Positions 59,387 to 64,000 of a stretch of DNA of 64,000 nt are shown here, one piece after another. Where the stretch lies: positions 35,513-99,512 of the forward strand of contig NZ_QZFU01000024.1 in NCBI RefSeq assembly GCF_003598715.1, written 5' to 3'. The stretch comes from Nocardia panacis. GTDB lineage: Bacteria; Actinomycetota; Actinomycetes; Mycobacteriales; Mycobacteriaceae. Within the stretch, counting starts at the first letter, position 1. Every line of letters starts with the position of its first letter. Below the pieces are notes generated by a model. The model saw nothing but the letters and a program-made list of their open reading frames with translations. It was not told the DNA's origin and ran no database searches. The translations under genes were made by a program, and so were the position numbers.

Positions 59387-61432
59387 TCAACTCACCTTCT
59401 GTTCGCGTCGCCTGTGGGATTCACGGATCGCATCGGCCAGGACCCGCCGCCGTGGCACCGACGCGGCCATCAGGTTCCGAGCAGCAAGCGAGCGCGCCTG
59501 GTCGGCCTGCTGCTGGGCGTAGGCAGCGACAGCGCGCGCGGCCACATCGTCAAGGATGCTGGTATCGACCGCGGGCCGGGCCGGGCGCGGCGCGAAACTG
59601 GCGACCATCGCAAGATCGCCGTCCCGGTCCCGCTTCCGAGACACGATCGGGAAGCCAGGAGCGTTGACCGCGCACGCCGCGATCAACTCCGGGTGCCCTG
59701 CAACACGCTCCCAGTGCCCCGAATGCGGTGTCCCCAGAGCCTGTTTCACCATGGCGGGATCCGCGGCCGGGTTGATCGCTCCTGATACCCAGATGCCGTG
59801 CTCATCCTCGCCCGCGCGGGCCAAAGCCCAGCAGGTGCCGACATTGTCGTAGTGCTCAACAGCGGCGCGCATTCCCTGCCCGGCGGGGCCGTGGCCGCCG
59901 CCTACCGTGAGGCGGCCGACCCGAAGGCGTTCGCCATCATCGAGTTTCACGCTCGACTGGTGGAACTCGGCGTAGTTGGAGTGGCTGCGGTATGGGGTGA
60001 CGCAGCGTTCCCGAACCCCGGTATGGCAGGTGCCCCACGTCGCCAGATGCCCTACGACACGGCCGGATTCGTCCACATGGATGGGTGTTGGCTGCTCTAG
60101 CAGCGGGTTGGCGAAGAACTCTGCTGGGTAGGTGTCTTCCTCCACCACGGCCGCCGCGACGAGTGCCAGCGAGGGAGCGGTTGTGATGTCGCCGAGCGTG
60201 ATAGAGGTTTCGCGGAACTCGGGCACGGATACCAATGAGGCGCCAACGATTTCGACAGCGTCCATGCGCATCACGACCGCGCCGTCCATCCACACCTGCT
60301 CTGCGGTTTCGGGGGTGACCGGAGAACCCGTGGTGTCGGTGAGCGTTTCGGAGCGGACCACCAGCTCGGCCGAAGGCGCGGTAACACCGGCCTCTATCTG
60401 CTGGATCGCTTCGGCGGCGTCCGGGGTGTCGAGCATGGTGCCCGTGGCCCACAGCCCGCCCTCGCGCAGCTCGAGCGTTTCGATCGCACCGACTGTGAGG
60501 CTGCCGTCGTGGCCCGGATCGTCCTGCCGTTGCCACTTCAACGCGAACGGCAGTTTGGTGTCGAGCAACTGCGCGTCTTGCGCGAGCATCGACATCCCGG
60601 AGCGGCCTCCGATGCCCGCTGGCATGAGTAGTGCCTCAAATGTCTTGGCCGACATGGTCCCTCCTGAGTCTGTTGCCGAGGCTACTCGAGCCGGGGTCTG
60701 ATTCTCGAGTGCCGATTCCAAAATCGTGACCACACACCGGCAGCCGATGACCTCTCCGGGCGGGCCGGAAGGGTCACCTGGATATCGGAGCGACACACCG
60801 CCAACGATGAAATCCGCTGCGAGCGAGACCCGTTGACGGTCTGCCTGTCGATGGGTGTGGCGGGTCCGGGTGTCGTGCAGCGCAATCCACACTTTATCCA
60901 GCGCGCGCCCTGTGTTCTGCTCCTCGAGCTGGGCGCGCGCGACCCGAGTGGCGTTGTAGATGGATACCGCTTGGGTGCGGCCGATCTCGGCCGCCTCCGA
61001 CTGCCAGGCCGCCCGCAGTGCGCGGGCAGCGGCTATGCGCGCCGCGTCCACCGATTCCCCGGCGGCGCGGACCGCAGCACGCACTTTCTCCGCTGTTCGA
61101 GCGGGGATGCCGAGCAGTCCGGTGCGCACTTCCGCCAGCGTGCGCGAGGTCCACTCGCTCTCGCTCAACCGTTCCCGGTCTTCGCCGAGTAGCCGGTGCA
61201 CGATCCTCGCGAGCCGTGGAAGGAGTCTGTTGTCCACCTGTTCCTCCCACGCCGAGGCGGTGCGAGTGATCGCGTCCGGGTCCGGTGGGATGGCCGCGGA
61301 TGCGGTGTAGGCAGGCAGTGCGGCGTCGGCGGCGGTGGGTAGCCAGGCTTGCAGCGCGGTGGCGGCCAATCCTTCGATTTCGCGTTCGAGCGCCAGCACT
61401 TCGACCAGGGCGACGCGACGTTCAGAGTTCAT
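59387..61432 (-). CDS. MuF-like head protein fused to capsid maturation protease
   Basis: A 681-residue fusion. Residues 1-260 are MuF-like (VWIALHDTRTRHTHRQADRQ, EVIGCRCVV), packed in the head and tied to the portal. From residue 260, MSAKTFEALLMPAGIGG starts the protease half, related to capsid maturation proteases, with LPFALKWQRQDDPGHDGS and later GHWERVAGHPELIAACAV. An in-frame ATG at 60655 behind a perfect AGGAGG suggests the protease half is also made alone (422 residues). The ATG at 61432 overlaps the portal stop. Confidence 0.82.
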   Translation of the reverse strand: MNSERRVALVEVLALEREIEGLAATALQAWLPTAADAALPAYTASAAIPPDPDAITRTASAWEEQVDNRLLPRLARIVHRLLGEDRERLSESEWTSRTLAEVRTGLLGIPARTAEKVRAAVRAAGESVDAARIAAARALRAAWQSEAAEIGRTQAVSIYNATRVARAQLEEQNTGRALDKVWIALHDTRTRHTHRQADRQRVSLAADFIVGGVSLRYPGDPSGPPGEVIGCRCVVTILESALENQTPARVASATDSGGTMSAKTFEALLMPAGIGGRSGMSMLAQDAQLLDTKLPFALKWQRQDDPGHDGSLTVGAIETLELREGGLWATGTMLDTPDAAEAIQQIEAGVTAPSAELVVRSETLTDTTGSPVTPETAEQVWMDGAVVMRMDAVEIVGASLVSVPEFRETSITLGDITTAPSLALVAAAVVEEDTYPAEFFANPLLEQPTPIHVDESGRVVGHLATWGTCHTGVRERCVTPYRSHSNYAEFHQSSVKLDDGERLRVGRLTVGGGHGPAGQGMRAAVEHYDNVGTCWALARAGEDEHGIWVSGAINPAADPAMVKQALGTPHSGHWERVAGHPELIAACAVNAPGFPIVSRKRDRDGDLAMVASFAPRPARPAVDTSILDDVAARAVAAYAQQQADQARSLAARNLMAASVPRRRVLADAIRESHRRREQKVS
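60655..60665 (-). promoter_or_regulatory. Internal ribosome binding site in the MuF-protease gene
   Basis: AGGAGG (60660-60665, minus strand) precedes an in-frame ATG (60653-60655) by four bases. It is stronger than the sites of most neighbouring genes. It would start the free protease. Confidence 0.6.
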
Positions 61433-63255
61433 CGGCCCGCCCACATAGGCGGTGTCCCCGTCGTCAGGGCTTCTCGGGATAGCGACGCGACGATCGCACG
61501 GAGCTGCGCCATGTCGAGTCCAACTGTCGCGCACACTTCCGCGTCGACCACGGCGTCCCATCCGTCGATCAGCCGGGCCACTTCCGCCGCCGCGATCGGG
61601 CCGAGATGGTCGGCAAGGTGTGTGTCTCGCGCAGGCACATCCCGCAGGCGCGCATGATCGGCGCGGCTGCGCCGACGCTTCCCTGCGAGCCTGAGCGCTT
61701 CGTTGACGCACAAGCGGATCACGGGCGCGGCCGACGCCGCGACCGCCTCACCTCGCGTGTCCGGCACCCGGTTGTTGGTGGGCGCGTCGAGCGCGGGCTG
61801 TTCCGTTGATGGCTGTTGCGGCGCGGTGAGTTCAGGAAGGTTGAGCGCTGGCGCGAACGCACGCAGGATCGGTTCCAGGGTCGGGAACAGGGTCGCGTCG
61901 CGGCGCACCTGGTCAGTGGCCCACCGCACCCACCCTTCGCGGGCGGAAAGATCGTAGCCGTCCGTCTCCACCGACATGCCAAGCTCCCGCACGTACGTAT
62001 CAGCCGATAGCACGCCATCGATGTAGGCGGCGCGCACCTTGTCGAGCTGATCGGGCTCGGCCTCGACATCCGAAGTGTCGTACCAGATGCAGCCCTCGAA
62101 ATCCGGAAGCATTGGACGCAGCAGTTGGTTGGTGAGCGCGGCACAGATGGTTTCCATCTCAGGCGCCGCGTGCCATCGCACCGCTTCCTCTTCCACCCCG
62201 TACAGGCTCCAGTGATTCAGGTCCGCGAGACCAAGCAGTACCTCCGGGGGCATGTCGAGTGTCATAGCCAAACGCCGAACAGCATTCTCGCGAGCTGACT
62301 GCGCTTTGTCGCTGACCTCGCTATCGAACCGGAGGTGCTTGATGTTGCCGACATGCTCGCCTGCAACCTGGATGATGATCGGCACCAGTGCGGCAGCCGA
62401 AGATGGGTCACTGATCGCGGTCGACATCGCTTCCTGCAACTGCATTCGCAATTCGTCGGCACCGACGAACCGGTTCGGCACCGCCGCTCCGGGAAGGCCA
62501 GGCGCATCCGGGTCAGCGGCTCCGGTGGGCGCTAGCCGTGAGGACATCGACACCTCGGAAGGCAAGATCAACAGCCCGTTGCCCGCCTGCCGGGATTTGC
62601 CAGCACCCTCGATGTTTTGGCTCATGCGCACGATCTCTCGCAGGATCGGAAGCGCTGCCTTGACAGGTGACCAGGCCATCCAGGACCTGCGTGGGTCCGG
62701 CCGCCAGATCCGGGACAGGGTGTCCACTTCGGGCACCATGGTGTATTTGCTGCCGTCCTGCAACGTGAGTTCCACAGTGTCGCCGCGCGGTTTTATTTCA
62801 TCGCTGGACAGGATGTGCCACTGTTCCTCGCCGTCGGGGTAGATGATCGCCAGCGATCCCTCACCCGGAAACATCAGCAGCGGCGCGAGTTTGCCGAGCA
62901 TCTGCGATTGCCCGGTCGCGCCTCCAGCGATGCGGCGCACGATGTCTTGGGCGGCAGTGTTCTCAGTGGTTCCGGTAGGTTTCCCGGTGTGCGGGTCCAG
63001 ATCGGACGCGACCAGACGAAATCTGCTGAGCAAGGCGGTTTTCCACAGCATGGCGAAACTGAGTTCGCCTACCAGGTCAAGCATGTCCCATGCTTCGCTC
63101 TGCCATTTCCCGGTCCCTGCCTGGGGTTTGGTGAGTGTGCCCCACCTGGCGGGTGGTACGGGCATTGATGCGGCGGTGAGCGCGGGCAGCCCGCTATCCA
63201 CCTGCGGCCCGGTGGAATCCGCGGCGGTGGGTTTGCGTCGCCAAATGATGCTCAT
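61429..63255 (-). CDS. Portal protein
   Basis: A 608-residue portal subunit. Typical stretches are MSIIWRRKPTAADS at the start, LSRIWRPDPRRSWMAWSPVKAAL for the wing, and LNHWSLYGVEEEAVRWHAAP for the clip/stem. A C-terminal helical extension (residues 490-608) may contact MuF. I chose ATG 63255; no clear ribosome site is seen. The MuF-protease gene overlaps its end by four bases. The 202 bases before it hold no gene that I can support. Confidence 0.85.
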   Translation of the reverse strand: MSIIWRRKPTAADSTGPQVDSGLPALTAASMPVPPARWGTLTKPQAGTGKWQSEAWDMLDLVGELSFAMLWKTALLSRFRLVASDLDPHTGKPTGTTENTAAQDIVRRIAGGATGQSQMLGKLAPLLMFPGEGSLAIIYPDGEEQWHILSSDEIKPRGDTVELTLQDGSKYTMVPEVDTLSRIWRPDPRRSWMAWSPVKAALPILREIVRMSQNIEGAGKSRQAGNGLLILPSEVSMSSRLAPTGAADPDAPGLPGAAVPNRFVGADELRMQLQEAMSTAISDPSSAAALVPIIIQVAGEHVGNIKHLRFDSEVSDKAQSARENAVRRLAMTLDMPPEVLLGLADLNHWSLYGVEEEAVRWHAAPEMETICAALTNQLLRPMLPDFEGCIWYDTSDVEAEPDQLDKVRAAYIDGVLSADTYVRELGMSVETDGYDLSAREGWVRWATDQVRRDATLFPTLEPILRAFAPALNLPELTAPQQPSTEQPALDAPTNNRVPDTRGEAVAASAAPVIRLCVNEALRLAGKRRRSRADHARLRDVPARDTHLADHLGPIAAAEVARLIDGWDAVVDAEVCATVGLDMAQLRAIVASLSREALTTGTPPMWAGR

Positions 63256-63457
63256 CGGCGTGCACCGTAGGTTGCCGGGGTGCACGCCGATGAGGGCAAA
63301 TGGAGGACATTCAGTTCGCCACAGGACCGCCTTGGGCATGGCTGCGCGTCCAACGACGTATGGATGATTCCCTGGACCGTCAAGCACAGCACAGCGTCTG
63401 CGGAAAGTGAGTCCCAGGAGTTCTTCGGACGGTGAGCCGCCTGGGACTCTGCGCATT

Positions 63458-63883
63458 TCAGGCCATATTGCGCAGGAACTGTCCGCCGATGTGGTGGGTG
63501 TAGGCGGGTGGGATGGCTTGGCGCGCGGACTTGTTGCTCATCCACGTACAGCCCATCGCGTCAGCATAGGCACGCTCGCCCTTGTGCTCGAACGCCAGCA
63601 GATTGCCGTGGTGCCAGCAGGGTGCCACTAGGTCGCCAGTCGTGCCCCACGAGGTCTCGAAGACCCGGTGACGGCGGACGCGGAGTCCAAACTGTGTGCC
63701 GCACAACAAGTAATCAGACCTCAACGGGGCCTCGGGCACGTTCTCAACCACCCACGCCACTCCAGCGGTTTGCAGGCGGATGCGGCCAGGGGTGAGCAGA
63801 TCTGGGTGTTCGGCGCGGCTACCCCGCCAAGAGGTGACGCGAGCGAACGTCTGACATGGGTACGAGGCGTGCACTAGGTCATG
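63458..63883 (-). pseudogene. C5-cytosine DNA methyltransferase, 5' end lost
   Basis: About 141 residues remain. The visible motifs are HDLVHASYPCQTF (motif IV, catalytic cysteine; canonical SPPCQ is SYPCQ here), WVVENVPEAPL (motif VI) and RRHRVFETSW (motif VIII). The N-terminal SAM-binding motif I, normally about 70 residues earlier, is missing. The frame is open for about 50 more bases to the right but does not resemble the family. An IS transposase starts at 63937, so insertion probably removed the front half. It is in the phage operon orientation, upstream of the portal. Confidence 0.75.
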
Positions 63884-64000
63884 TCTCCCAATCGGGTTTT
63901 CTCGATCCTGCCCGGTAGGTCCTCGGGTCGGGGATCATGTTGGCCGTGGCGGCGACGGTCGGTGATCGGTATCGGGTTCTGACGGACAAGCAGTGGGAAT
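63884..64000 (+). mobile_element. Left end of an insertion sequence (incomplete)
   Basis: The sequence between the broken methyltransferase and the transposase start is presumed to be the IS terminus. The exact border lies between about 63,875 and 63,937 and could not be fixed, because the other end and any target duplication are outside the window. Confidence 0.5.
63937..64000 (+). CDS. IS transposase, N-terminal fragment (cut by window edge)
   Basis: The first 21 residues: MLAVAATVGDRYRVLTDKQWE. The RYRVLTDKQWE motif is the typical opening of IS5-group transposases from actinobacteria. The rest lies beyond the window, so family and integrity cannot be confirmed. Confidence 0.6.
   Translation, partial: MLAVAATVGDRYRVLTDKQWE

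Larger units (their letters stand above)
34414..64000. mobile_element. Prophage of a tailed siphophage (left end to window edge, incomplete)
   Basis: All structural genes from portal to endolysin are present on the minus strand in one tightly packed run of about 29 kb, many with ATGA or TGATG overlaps. A long tape measure protein (1,819 residues) and a tail-tube protein indicate a non-contractile tailed phage. No integrase, repressor, replication gene or terminase is in the window. The lysis end lies next to tRNA-Val(CAC), so those genes must be to the right if the prophage is intact. The right border was not seen. Confidence 0.9.

Noticed and set aside
34414..64000. Integrase, repressor or large terminase in the prophage
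   Set aside because: Looked for in all frames; nothing resembling these families was seen, so they must lie outside or be lost.
1..64000. CRISPR arrays and rRNA genes
   Set aside because: No regularly spaced repeat array and no rRNA-like stretch was noticed in the window.

Overview
The window is very GC-rich, with actinobacterial gene content. It carries mycobacterial-type cell-wall and ESX genes: an AftC-like arabinosyltransferase, EspG, a PPE-like protein and a DUF3558 lipoprotein. From memory, the order coproporphyrinogen oxidase, ChdC, MsrB, AftC, hydrolase, RibD-like reductase, ZapE matches the Mycobacterium tuberculosis Rv2677c-Rv2670c neighbourhood. A Nocardia or close relative is the best guess. 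The window splits into a chromosomal half (1 to about 34,410) and a prophage (about 34,414 to beyond 64,000).

Region by region. Positions 1-6,655 hold the conserved haem, redox and cell-wall block. Positions 6,684-18,497 hold single genes and small operons: a secreted tyrosine phosphatase, an ABC exporter with a GbsR-type regulator and a palindromic operator candidate, an acetyltransferase with an MFS transporter, a P450, a flavin monooxygenase, a LysR regulator, a secreted peptidase-like hydrolase and a kinase-like protein. Positions 18,651-24,948 (minus strand) hold a small ESX-associated cluster: DUF3558 lipoprotein, short helical protein, PPE-like protein, EspG and a 980-residue disordered protein. 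No ESX core ATPase or membrane gene lies nearby. Positions 25,230-29,565 hold a two-gene conflict system, a small EACC1-type protein and a 1,325-residue caspase-NTPase-helical-repeat protein. A membrane-anchored nuclease-like gene (29,937-30,878) is divergent from it. Positions 30,900-33,593 hold YggT, an HTH/TnsA-like fusion, a hydrolase and a DUF5808 protein. Three tRNA genes (Gly-GCC, Cys-GCA, Val-GAC) on the minus strand and tRNA-Val(CAC) on the plus strand end the host part.

The prophage starts beside tRNA-Val(CAC). Its structural genes all run on the minus strand. In transcription order they are: methyltransferase remnant, portal, MuF-protease fusion, capsid, holin-like genes, tail tube, fibre-like proteins, head-tail adaptor genes, tape measure, minor tail proteins, tail-assembly chaperones, endolysin and a 35-residue membrane peptide. 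The order is mosaic: the tail-tube gene precedes the adaptor genes, and the chaperones follow the minor tail genes instead of preceding the tape measure. Three plus-strand genes interrupt the late operon: an AlpA-like regulator, a small helical protein and a lipoprotein. The last two each have their own hairpin terminator, the usual pattern of lysogen-expressed morons. At the right edge a DNA methyltransferase is broken next to the start of an IS transposase. Integrase, repressor and terminase are not in the window, so the prophage either continues to the right or is defective.

The most interesting parts are the EACC1-caspase system with its divergent nuclease-like gene, the ESX satellite cluster beside it, the prophage lipoprotein moron, the 104-residue domain shared by capsid and tail-tube proteins, and a strong internal ribosome binding site inside the MuF-protease gene.
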